NCBI GenBank assembly: GCA_963748385.1
Contig: CAVVIQ010000010.1
Location: 1 to 64,000, forward strand
DNA: 64,000 nucleotides
Direction of reading: 5' to 3'
Origin: Rhodoblastus sp963748385
GTDB lineage: Bacteria; Pseudomonadota; Alphaproteobacteria; Rhizobiales; Beijerinckiaceae
Made by a program: the position numbers and the translations under genes. Shown here piece after piece: positions 9,002-16,053 of the stretch (position 1 is the stretch's first letter; each line of letters opens with the position of its first letter). The notes beneath the pieces were generated by a model that saw only the letters and a program-made list of their open reading frames with translations, made no database searches and was not told where the DNA came from.

Positions 9002-9627
9002 TTGTGGTCCTCTCGGCGATCTGGAGTCGCCACGGCGAAAGCGCCGCAGCGGTCCCGGCGCATAAATATCGCGCAGGTAGAGGTTTAAAGGATGCAATCG
9101 TCGCGCGGCAGCGTCGGAAAACACCTATGGAACTTGTGGCGACAGCCGGGACTCAATCGCATTGCGAAACCTTGGTTCGCCGGCCGCGCCGGCATCGGAA
9201 CGAAGATGCGCGCGGATGACGTCTCGACTGGAAGAGGATGAGTAGAATTCCGTCTCTGTCGCGACCTCCGACTCATCGCCAAACTGTAAAGCTGGCGGCG
9301 GAGAAGGCAAAATTGAGGATCTCCCTGACTACCAGCGATCGGAACGGGACGATAAGATGTAGGCTCCAGGGAACGGCGTGATGAGCATGAGTCTTTTTTG
9401 ACGTCGGCTTCGGTTTTTTAGTTCCGGTCAGCGGTTGGATCGGCGGCGTCGCCGATTTCGGCGGAATGCTCGAAAGCGCATAGCGTTTGGAAAGCACGAA
9501 TTGTGGCTTGGTCCAGGCCGAGGCTGTCGGCGACGTCGTGATCAGGATTTTGACGCGACGTTCGATCTCACGATTGGCGCAGCCCCATTGCTTCCCGTTT
9601 TGATCGCCATGTGAGGAGGAGGACACG
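9002..9627. other. intergenic region without recognised gene
   Basis: About 620 bases between the divergent small genes at 9001 and 9628. Frames in this stretch on either strand look non-coding in composition (no family motif, no hydrophobic or repeat pattern). It should hold the promoters of both flanking genes, but I see no promoter motif I can name. Confidence 0.4.
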
Positions 9628-9846
9628 ATGCGTATGCTTATCGCCCTGTTAGTGATTGCTTATCTAGTCGGCGTTGGCGTCATGCTGGCGCCGACGATTA
9701 CGGCAAACTGGAGCGCCGGCTCCGCATCGCAATTTGTCGAGAAGGTAGTAGCGGAACTGCCGAGAGCGTTATCTTGGCCGGCGGCGGCTTATCGCAGCAT
9801 TGCACAGAAGCCTAGCGCTCCTGAAAAACCAGGCGCCGCCGAGTAG
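9628..9846 (+). CDS. small protein with N-terminal signal anchor, unknown
   Basis: 72 residues, MRMLIALLVIAYLVGVGVML then a soluble part ending SAPEKPGAAE. One N-terminal hydrophobic segment followed by a soluble tail suggests a membrane-anchored or secreted protein. A strong ribosome binding site (GAGGAGGA) stands seven bases before the ATG, which supports translation. No family recognised; downstream is the phasin gene after a 236-base gap that shows no other gene. Confidence 0.55.
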   Translation: MRMLIALLVIAYLVGVGVMLAPTITANWSAGSASQFVEKVVAELPRALSWPAAAYRSIAQKPSAPEKPGAAE

Positions 9847-10082
9847 CGCGTCTGACGAGACGCAGACATTCGCCCCCGGGCTGACCGAGAAAGCTTTCCG
9901 ACGCCATTGGCGGCCTGTTGCTATTTCTGCCGGGCTTGATACGCCGCGGCTGGGGAAGCGGCGCTTAAACAATCGCAACATCGCCGCAGCGCCTGTGAGT
10001 ATTTTCCGAGTCTGGCGGCCGTCTCGTCGACCGTTACGATGCGAAAATCCCAACCAGCCCCGATAGCCAAGGATTTCGAGTC

Positions 10083-10472
10083 ATGGCCAACCCGACCGAA
10101 GACCAGATCTCCAAAGCGAGCGCCGCCCTATCCAAGAGCGCCGACGCCGTAGGAAAGATCATGAAAGAAAGTTCCAACACCCTGACCGAAAGCGGAAAAG
10201 GCTCTGCTGCCGCCGTTCAGGAATTGACCAAAGCGTATCAGGAATTGGCGGCAAAGAATGTCAAGAACCTGACCGCCGCCATGGAGGCGCTTGTCGCCGT
10301 GAAAAGCCCGGCAGAGTTTATGGAATTGCAGCAAAGGTTGATCAAAGACGGCGTTGAAGCCGCCGCCAATGACAGCCGTCGTATAGCCGAATTGACGAGC
10401 GCCGTATTCACCGCAGCTTTCGAGCCAATGAAAAAGCAGTTCGAAGCGGCGCAGAAGACGTCTCACAGATAG
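10083..10472 (+). CDS. phasin family protein
   Basis: 129 residues, almost entirely amphipathic alpha-helix, without membrane segment or signal. Motifs such as TKAYQELAAKNVKNLTAAME and VKSPAEFMELQQRLIKDGVE, and a C-terminal region rich in Ala/Lys (FEPMKKQFEAAQK), are those of phasins, the proteins that coat polyhydroxyalkanoate granules and affect their size and number. It is a single gene with intact frame. A granule role suggests the host stores PHA, common in Hyphomicrobiales diazotrophs. Confidence 0.85.
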   Translation: MANPTEDQISKASAALSKSADAVGKIMKESSNTLTESGKGSAAAVQELTKAYQELAAKNVKNLTAAMEALVAVKSPAEFMELQQRLIKDGVEAAANDSRRIAELTSAVFTAAFEPMKKQFEAAQKTSHR

Positions 10473-10770
10473 GGCAGGATATCTATCCCGCCCCCAATGC
10501 TTTTTTCGAGTCACGCTTCGTCACCGAAGTACGACTTTTGCTCGTGAAAGCTAAGGCTCTTCGCCCAGGATAACGCTGAAACGCCCAGCGGCCATTCGCT
10601 GGCGACAGCGACCGAGGGCTCGGCGCCAGGCGCGGTAGGTCGGCGACGGGTGAACGAGTTCGTGCTTTCGACGGAAGACGGCCATGGCTCTCGCTTCGTC
10701 GACGGCGCGCATGGATTTGGAAAGGGAAATGCAAAAGCGCCTTTCCGGCATTCTCATTTCGAAAATGGTC

Positions 10771-12039
10771 TTATCGCCCGGTTTCGGATTTCGCCCCCGG
10801 AATTGAAACGTATATCGATCGGGGCGCCATCTTCTCTCGTCGCAAATAAATTGCCGCCACAATCGCAGCGGCGACGCCCGAGGCGGTCCCGACCGCCAAG
10901 GCCAAGCGCGGCCCGAATTGGTCGGCGACCCACCCGACAACGGGCGCGCCGAGCGGCGTTCCGCCCAGGGCGATGGCCACGCGGATCGCCATCACGCGCC
11001 CCCGCATTTCCGGCTCGGTCGAAAGCTGCATCAGGCTGTTGGTGGCATTGCTGAAAGTAAGCGCCGCCGCGCCAATGATGACGAGGCTGCCGGCAAAGAG
11101 CCAGTAGCCCGGAGCGATGGCGGCCAGCGCGAAGCCGAGCCCGAAGATCGCAGCTGCGAACAGCAAGGTCCGAAATTGCGGCGTCTTTGACCCTGCGGAG
11201 ACCAGGGCGCCGCCCATCGCCCCAGCGGCCAAGATCGACGACAAAAGACCATATCCCACGGCATTGGCGTGAAAGACCGAGACGGCCATCGTCGAGATGA
11301 AAATCGGGAAATTCCATCCGAATGTGCCGATCAGGAAGAGCATGACGACTATCGTCAGCAGGTCGGGCCGCATCCAGACATAGTGCAATCCCTTGACGAA
11401 GCTTCCTTTGGCGCGGGGCGCCCTGGCTCTAGAACGAAGCTCCTGGACACGCAGGAGACAGAGAGAGACGAGAACCGCGATAAAGGAGGCGCCATTGATC
11501 AAAAAGGCCCAGCCGGAGCCGATCGACGTGATGACCAGCCCGGCGACGGCGGGTCCGAGCATCTGGGCGGCGTTGAACGACAAGGAATTGAGCGCCACCG
11601 CATTCGGCAGATCGGCGTCGCCGACCAACTCCGCGACGAAGGTCTGACGAACGGGGGCGTCGAACGCCGCGGCGCACCCGGACAGAAATGCGAACACATA
11701 GACATGCCAGAGTTGGACGACGCCGCCGACAGTCAGGACGCCCAGTCCCAACGCGAGGACGCCCATCGCCGCCTGCGTGGCGATCAGCAGCTTTCGCTGG
11801 TCGAGATGATCGGCCGCGAACCCAGTCCAAGGCAACAAGAGCAGCATCGGGCCGAACTGGAGCGCCATCACCACGCCAACGGCGGAAGCACTGTGGTCGG
11901 TAAGCTCGGTGAGCACCAGCCAGTCCTGGGCAATGCGCTGCATCCAGGTTCCGACGTTGGAAACCAGCGAGCCGGCGGCCCAGACCCGATAGTTGAAAAT
12001 CCTGAGCGAACGGAAGACGCCCGTCGTCGAAGCGCTCAT
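10771..12039 (-). CDS. MFS transporter, EntS-like
   Basis: 422 residues with about 12 hydrophobic segments. N-terminus FRSLRIFNYRVWAAGSLVSN followed by GTWMQRIAQDWLVLTELT is the signature of the MFS_3/EntS subgroup of drug or siderophore exporters; the loop DHLDQRKLLIATQ corresponds to the MFS motif A region. The start at 12039 overlaps the stop of the preceding small membrane protein by four bases, indicating translational coupling. It is the last gene of a MarR-isochorismatase-membrane protein-MFS operon, which points to efflux of a small aromatic or toxic compound; the substrate is not visible. Confidence 0.85.
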   Translation of the reverse strand: MSASTTGVFRSLRIFNYRVWAAGSLVSNVGTWMQRIAQDWLVLTELTDHSASAVGVVMALQFGPMLLLLPWTGFAADHLDQRKLLIATQAAMGVLALGLGVLTVGGVVQLWHVYVFAFLSGCAAAFDAPVRQTFVAELVGDADLPNAVALNSLSFNAAQMLGPAVAGLVITSIGSGWAFLINGASFIAVLVSLCLLRVQELRSRARAPRAKGSFVKGLHYVWMRPDLLTIVVMLFLIGTFGWNFPIFISTMAVSVFHANAVGYGLLSSILAAGAMGGALVSAGSKTPQFRTLLFAAAIFGLGFALAAIAPGYWLFAGSLVIIGAAALTFSNATNSLMQLSTEPEMRGRVMAIRVAIALGGTPLGAPVVGWVADQFGPRLALAVGTASGVAAAIVAAIYLRREKMAPRSIYVSIPGAKSETGR

Positions 12040-12365
12040 ACACGCTCCGGCGCATTGCCGCCATGAAACCGTCCGAACGTGCGCGCCGACACAAGACCGA
12101 TCAGGAGAGACCCCAGTCCCACTGCGACGACATGCGGCGCGGATCGCGGATCGAACGTGCCGACGCCTTCGATCAGGCTGTAGCCGATGGCCACGTTGAA
12201 AAAGCCCCAGAGAACGTTGACCGTCGACGACGACAGGCCTTCGCCGGGCGGCTTGGCGAACGGGCTCTGGAACGGCCGCCCCATGAGCCCGCTGACGAGG
12301 TGCGGAATGGCGTTGGTGAGAAAAGCGCCGGCGAAGAAATAAGATGCAGCGTGAGTCCATTCCAT
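12036..12365 (-). CDS. small three-helix membrane protein, unknown
   Basis: 109 residues starting MEWTHAASYFFAGAFLTNAI with about three hydrophobic segments (the first near residues 5-28, others near 48-65 and 75-95) and the segment LMGRPFQSPFAKPPGEGLSS between. I do not know a function. It lies between the isochorismatase-like gene (3 bases away) and the MFS gene (4-base overlap), so it is certainly co-transcribed with them and may act with the transporter. Confidence 0.7.
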   Translation of the reverse strand: MEWTHAASYFFAGAFLTNAIPHLVSGLMGRPFQSPFAKPPGEGLSSSTVNVLWGFFNVAIGYSLIEGVGTFDPRSAPHVVAVGLGSLLIGLVSARTFGRFHGGNAPERV

Positions 12366-12367
12366 GT

Positions 12368-12928
12368 TCAGGCGCTCCTTGCCAGAAGGTCGATGATCTC
12401 TTGTGTCGCGCCTGTTTCCCCCAGTCTCGGAAACACCTTCGCGATGCTGTAGTCGTGAGCCTCCGGGCGCATGTCGGTCATCGCGTCGACTGCGAGCGTG
12501 ACGTTGAACCCCTGCTCGTAGGCTTGCCGCGCGGTCGATTCGACACCGGTCCCGGTGGCCACGCCGACGATCACGACCTGTGTGACGCCCCGCGTCCTCA
12601 GTTGGTCTTCGAGGTCCGTGCTTGCGAAGGCGCCCCAGGTCCGTTTGGTCACGACGATATCGTCGGGATGCTGGTTGAGTTCGGGGATGAGGTCGGTCCA
12701 TCCGGCGGGAAATGGCTGGCTATTGCGCGGAATCTCGGTACGGCCGGGCGCCGATCCGGCGACATTGACGAGCGCGACCGGGAGGCCACGCGCTCGGAAC
12801 GCATCGGCCAGCAATCGAGCCCGGCTCACGACCTCGTCGATAGAATGCGCCAATGGATAGGCGACAATGCCTTTTTGCAGATCGACGACGATCAGCGCCG
12901 TCGTCGGGTCGAGCACCGTTAGAGCCAT
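12368..12928 (-). CDS. isochorismatase-like hydrolase, nucleophile Cys absent
   Basis: 186 residues, cysteine-hydrolase (isochorismatase-like) fold. The first catalytic Asp is in TALIVVDLQKG and the Lys in VVTKRTWGAFASTDL. The nucleophile segment usually reads with Cys before VESTAR; here it is GVATGTGVESTARQAYEQGF, so the Cys position is Gly. Related proteins with the same replacement are frequent and may not be cysteine hydrolases. It is the second gene of the MarR-led operon, 52 bases after marR. The reaction is unknown. Confidence 0.75.
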   Translation of the reverse strand: MALTVLDPTTALIVVDLQKGIVAYPLAHSIDEVVSRARLLADAFRARGLPVALVNVAGSAPGRTEIPRNSQPFPAGWTDLIPELNQHPDDIVVTKRTWGAFASTDLEDQLRTRGVTQVVIVGVATGTGVESTARQAYEQGFNVTLAVDAMTDMRPEAHDYSIAKVFPRLGETGATQEIIDLLARSA

Positions 12929-12980
12929 GCCATTCTTTCCTATTGACGATTTTCGCGACCGCTTTCGCCTTGCGATCGGC

Positions 12981-13388
12981 TCAGTCGTCGGCGATGCGCT
13001 TGAGCAGTTCGACGCCCTTGGCGAGCGCCTGCTGCTCCTCTGGCGAAAGCTTCGCTTCGATCTTTCGGGTCAACCAATCGTGCCGAGCAGCGCGACCCTC
13101 GCTGATCCACTTTCGGCAGGCGTCCGTGAGCGAAAGGATCGTCTGCCGCCCATCGTTTGGATCGGGTTCGCCGCCGATGAGGCCGGCCGCTTCGAGGGTC
13201 GCGACAGTGGCGCCCATCGATTGTGGCCGCACGCCTTCCCCTCGCGCGAGCGCCGACACTGTCGCTGGGCCTTCTCGCTCCAGGCGAAGAAGCGCCGCCG
13301 CCTGAGATGGAGTCAGGTCCCTGGAATCCGCCTGTTCGCGCAACCGACGCCTCAGTTTGCGTACCAAAGACCGAAGCTCTGCCGCCAA
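12981..13388 (-). CDS. MarR family transcriptional regulator
   Basis: Winged-helix regulator, 135 residues from the TTG used here. It contains the MarR DNA-binding core (LTPSQAAALLRLEREGPATV, SALARGEGVRPQSMGATVAT) and the wing DPNDGRQTILSLT. Homologues usually begin with a few more residues; the in-frame upstream sequence reads DDAPEIARASALAAELRS back to a stop with no ATG, while an ATG at 13434 lies one frame off (MNST). The start is therefore non-ATG or a small indel shifts the true start at 13434. A palindromic operator lies just upstream (13450-13483). It probably represses its own operon with the MFS exporter. Confidence 0.75.
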   Translation of the reverse strand: MAAELRSLVRKLRRRLREQADSRDLTPSQAAALLRLEREGPATVSALARGEGVRPQSMGATVATLEAAGLIGGEPDPNDGRQTILSLTDACRKWISEGRAARHDWLTRKIEAKLSPEEQQALAKGVELLKRIADD

Positions 13389-13449
13389 GGCGGAGGCCCG
13401 CGCGATCTCGGGGGCGTCGTCTCGTTGAATTCATGCGCCTTTTCTAAAT

Positions 13450-13483
13450 ATATGAAGGTAACCTGTCAAGCTAACCTTCATAT
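13450..13483. promoter_or_regulatory. palindromic operator upstream of marR operon
   Basis: Perfect 10-base inverted repeat ATATGAAGGT (13450-13459) and ACCTTCATAT (13474-13483) with a 14-base spacer, 16 bases upstream of the probable marR start at 13434. Position and symmetry are those expected of an autoregulatory MarR operator. The assignment to this MarR is an inference from location. Confidence 0.6.
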
Positions 13484-13991
13484 GAGCGCGGCGCCGCGAA
13501 AGCTGTCGGCGGTGGAGCGACATCCGCAAACTGAACTGGCCTTGTCGGCTAGTGGCCGCGCCGATGGCGTCGTGACGACTTCGAACCCGCAGCTTGTTTA
13601 CGCAGAACGTCCGGAGCAGGTCAAAAGCGCTGGCTCATTTCGCTTTCCGAATTCCGCCAAGCGTTAAACAGCCGCCGACGGGACTCGATGTCGCGGGACT
13701 GTAATGGGTCGAACTCTTGTCAACGAAGCGACGGGGGCCTGCTTGGTTTTTTCGATCGGGGATTTCCCGTGGCGGGTCTCGACAGAGGTACGACGCGTTG
13801 ATACAAAGCTCAAACGCGGCACATCAATAACTTGCTGATTTTGTTTGGATAATTAGCGCGAGTGGACAATCCCTCCCTCTCCGCCACCTGAAAACTGTCC
13901 GACCCCGAGACACCAAATCCCGCCTCATCAGCATACTCGCGCCTTTTTGAAAGCGCTCTTCAGTTTGGACGCATTCGGTGGGAGAAGATCA
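13484..13991. other. intergenic region before the modD operon
   Basis: About 500 bases with no convincing gene on either strand. It contains a TGT-N11-ACA motif at 13896-13912 (TGT at 13896-13898, ACA at 13910-13912), one base longer than the NifA site consensus, about 80 bases upstream of the sigma54-type promoter at 13992. Whether this is a functional NifA site is open. Confidence 0.35.
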
Positions 13992-14007
13992 CGGCCCGAC
14001 AATTGCT
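13992..14007 (+). promoter_or_regulatory. sigma54-type promoter of the EF2563-like gene and modD
   Basis: CGGCCCGACAATTGCT: GG at 13993-13994 and GC at 14005-14006 with the obligatory 10-base spacing, and a consensus TTGCT at -12; two mismatches from TGGCAC at -24. The ATG follows 30 bases downstream, a sensible leader length. This places the two-gene Mo unit next to nifA under likely sigma54 control. Confidence 0.6.
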
Positions 14008-14036
14008 TGATCTGAGCCGGCCAAAAGGAACCGGCA

Positions 14037-14903
14037 ATGGATCAACTGGGTTTTCGGGCGCTCTATGCGCCCACGGCGCGCAAATTCGCGATGGTGCTCG
14101 GAACCAATGAGATCGCCTCCGCAGTCGCCGCGCGGCTGGCGCGCGCCCGTTTTGCGGTGGCGATGAGCCATGATCCCTTTCCGCCGACGATCCGGCGCGG
14201 CATGGCCTTCCATGACGCGCTCTACGGCGACCGGGCGCGGGTCGACGGCGTCGACGGCGTTCGGGTCGATACGGCGATGGAGCTGGCGTCTGCGTCGATG
14301 CGCGACAAATGCGTCGCGGTGACGACAATGCATTTGTCCGATCTGCTGGCCCTGCGGCCGATCGACGTGCTGGTCGACGCGCGCATGCAGAAAAACCGCG
14401 TCACGCCGGATTACCGCCATTACGTGCGGCTGGCCATCGGCCTCGGCCCGAACTTCATCGTCGGCGAGAACTGCGACATAGCGGTGGAGACGCGGCCGGA
14501 CCGAACCGGAGGGCTGGTCGAATTGGGCGAAACCCGCATGGACGACGGAAAGCCCCGATTGCTCGGCGGCGTCGGCCGCGAGCGTTTCGTCTACACCGAC
14601 CGCGCGGGACTCTGGCGCACGCCGCTCGATATCGGCATGCGCGCGTTTCGCGGCTATGTCGTCGGCCATCTCGACGCCGCGCCCGTGCGAGCGCCCCTGG
14701 ATGGAATCCTGCGCGGCCTGGCGCGCGACGGAACGATGATCGCGGCCGGCGTCAAGCTGCTGGAGGTTGACGGACGCGGCCGGCGGGCGCAATGGACGGG
14801 AGTTGACGCGCGCGGTCGGATGATCGCCGAAGCCGTGCATTTCGCCGTCAAAGCCAGGACGATCGAAAGCCGCGCGGCCGCGCGCCAGACCGCCGAAAAT
14901 TAA
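14037..14903 (+). CDS. EF2563/YqeB-family molybdenum-enzyme maturation protein
   Basis: 288 residues. Residues 15-80 form a Rossmann-like nucleotide-binding start (VLGTNEIASAVAARLARARF, PFPPTIRRGMAFHDALYGDR), as in the EF2563/YqeB family named for selenium-dependent molybdenum hydroxylase systems; distant relatives are annotated as xanthine dehydrogenase accessory proteins. Further motifs are VDARMQKNR and GLGPNFIVGENCDIAVETRP. Exact chemistry is unknown for the family. It is 18 bases upstream of modD, behind a sigma54-type promoter and next to nifA, so a role in molybdenum handling during nitrogen fixation is likely but inferred. No molybdenum hydroxylase gene lies in the window. Confidence 0.7.
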   Translation: MDQLGFRALYAPTARKFAMVLGTNEIASAVAARLARARFAVAMSHDPFPPTIRRGMAFHDALYGDRARVDGVDGVRVDTAMELASASMRDKCVAVTTMHLSDLLALRPIDVLVDARMQKNRVTPDYRHYVRLAIGLGPNFIVGENCDIAVETRPDRTGGLVELGETRMDDGKPRLLGGVGRERFVYTDRAGLWRTPLDIGMRAFRGYVVGHLDAAPVRAPLDGILRGLARDGTMIAAGVKLLEVDGRGRRAQWTGVDARGRMIAEAVHFAVKARTIESRAAARQTAEN

Positions 14904-14921
14904 CATCGCGCTGGAGCCGTC

Positions 14922-15761
14922 ATGGCGCTCTGCCTTCCCCGCGCCGCTCTGGAGGCGCTTCTGTTCGAGGACGCGCCCTACGGCGATCTGACCACCGAGG
15001 CGCTGGACCTGAACGGTCCTGGCGTGATGCGTTTCGAGGCCCGTGCGGAGATGGTCGCCGCTCTGGTCGAGGAGGCCGCCTGCCTGTTGGAACTGGCGGG
15101 CGCGACCGTCGAAATCGCGGCCGCCTCCGGCGCCGTTCTTGCGCCCGGCGCGCAGATTCTTGCGGCGCGGGGGCCGGCCGCCAGCCTGTTGCGCGGCTGG
15201 AAAGTCGCCCAGACCCTGATCGAAATCTGGTCCGGCGTCGCGACCGGCGCGAGGGAAATTGTCGAGGCCGCGCCGGGCGCGGTCGTCGCCTGCACGCGCA
15301 AGAACAGCTCCGGCGCCAAGGCTTTCGCCGTCGCCGCTGTCCGCGCCGGCGGCGCGACCATCCACCGGCTCGGCCTGTCCGAGACGATTCTGGTCTTTCC
15401 CGAACATCGCGCCTTTCTCGAAGGCGAGACGCTCGCGGAAACGGCGGCCCGCCTGCGCCGGGCGGCGCCGGAAAAGATGCTGGCGATCGAAGTCAAGACT
15501 CTCGACGATGGGATCGCCGCCGCCCTTGCCGGCTTCGACGTGATCCAGGCGGAAAAATTCGCGCAAGAGGAAATCGCCCGTTTCGCCGAAGCTCTGCGCG
15601 CCTTGCCGAAGCCGCCGCGCCTCGCCGCCGCCGGCGGGATCACCGCCGCCAACGCCGCCGCTTTCTCGCGGGCCGGAGCCGAAATCCTCGTGACCTCTTC
15701 ACCCTATTTCGCTCCGCCACGCGATGTTCAGGTTGTGCTTGAGCTTCAGTCATCCAAGTAA
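14922..15761 (+). CDS. modD: ModD, nicotinate-nucleotide pyrophosphorylase-like protein
   Basis: 279 residues, the quinolinate phosphoribosyltransferase (NadC) fold: N-terminal alpha/beta domain with EDAPYGDLTTEAL, catalytic barrel with TRKNSSGAKAFAVAAVRAGG, HRLGLSETILVFPEH, AIEVKTLDD and DVIQAEKF. The ModD branch differs from NadC and is found next to molybdate transport genes (for example in Rhodobacter capsulatus modABCD); its substrate is not established. Here it is separated from modABC by 30 kb and is instead co-transcribed with the EF2563-like gene ahead of nifA. The Arg-Lys-Asn region corresponds to phosphate-binding residues of NadC. Confidence 0.8.
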   Translation: MALCLPRAALEALLFEDAPYGDLTTEALDLNGPGVMRFEARAEMVAALVEEAACLLELAGATVEIAAASGAVLAPGAQILAARGPAASLLRGWKVAQTLIEIWSGVATGAREIVEAAPGAVVACTRKNSSGAKAFAVAAVRAGGATIHRLGLSETILVFPEHRAFLEGETLAETAARLRRAAPEKMLAIEVKTLDDGIAAALAGFDVIQAEKFAQEEIARFAEALRALPKPPRLAAAGGITAANAAAFSRAGAEILVTSSPYFAPPRDVQVVLELQSSK

Positions 15762-15874
15762 AGCTGCACAAACTTATGAAATCGAATGATTGATTTTTGT
15801 GCGCTCAAAATGCCGCACCGGTCGAATACGCCATTCTTTGAGCGATCTGCCCATTTGTTGAAGTTTACGTCGCA

Positions 15875-15890
15875 TGTCCGACATTGTACA
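15875..15890. promoter_or_regulatory. NifA upstream activator sequence ahead of nifA
   Basis: Exact TGT-N10-ACA match (TGT 15875-15877, ACA 15888-15890), 164 bases before the nifA ATG. I could not find a matching sigma54 promoter between it and nifA, only a poor GG-N10-GC candidate, so autoactivation of nifA is possible but unproven. Confidence 0.45.
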
Positions 15891-16053
15891 TTTCCCTCAA
15901 TGAGATGGCGACGATAAGCGCCCTCGGGAGCAGACCTTCGGGCCTCCTTTTTATGGGCCGCGTCCAGTGAGCGGTCAGAGGAAAGGCGCAAGCCGGCTGA
16001 AGCCAGCCGCATCCAGTCGAGGGCGATCCCGCGCGCGGCGATAAGGAGACGCC

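Noticed and set aside
9273..9626. 117-codon minus-strand frame in the intergenic region
   Set aside because: No motif and no ribosome binding site; sequence looks random with many rare residues for this genome.
13989..15566. A 525-codon minus-strand open frame opposite modD and the EF2563-like gene
   Set aside because: Shadow of two recognised plus-strand genes.
15780..15820. FixK/FNR-like TTGA...TCAA pair upstream of nifA
   Set aside because: The halves are 11 bases apart, whereas the box needs 6.
15980..16000. GG-N10-GC candidate for a sigma54 promoter of nifA (AGGAAAGGCGCAAGCC)
   Set aside because: Only the GG and GC match; the surrounding -24 and -12 bases disagree with consensus.
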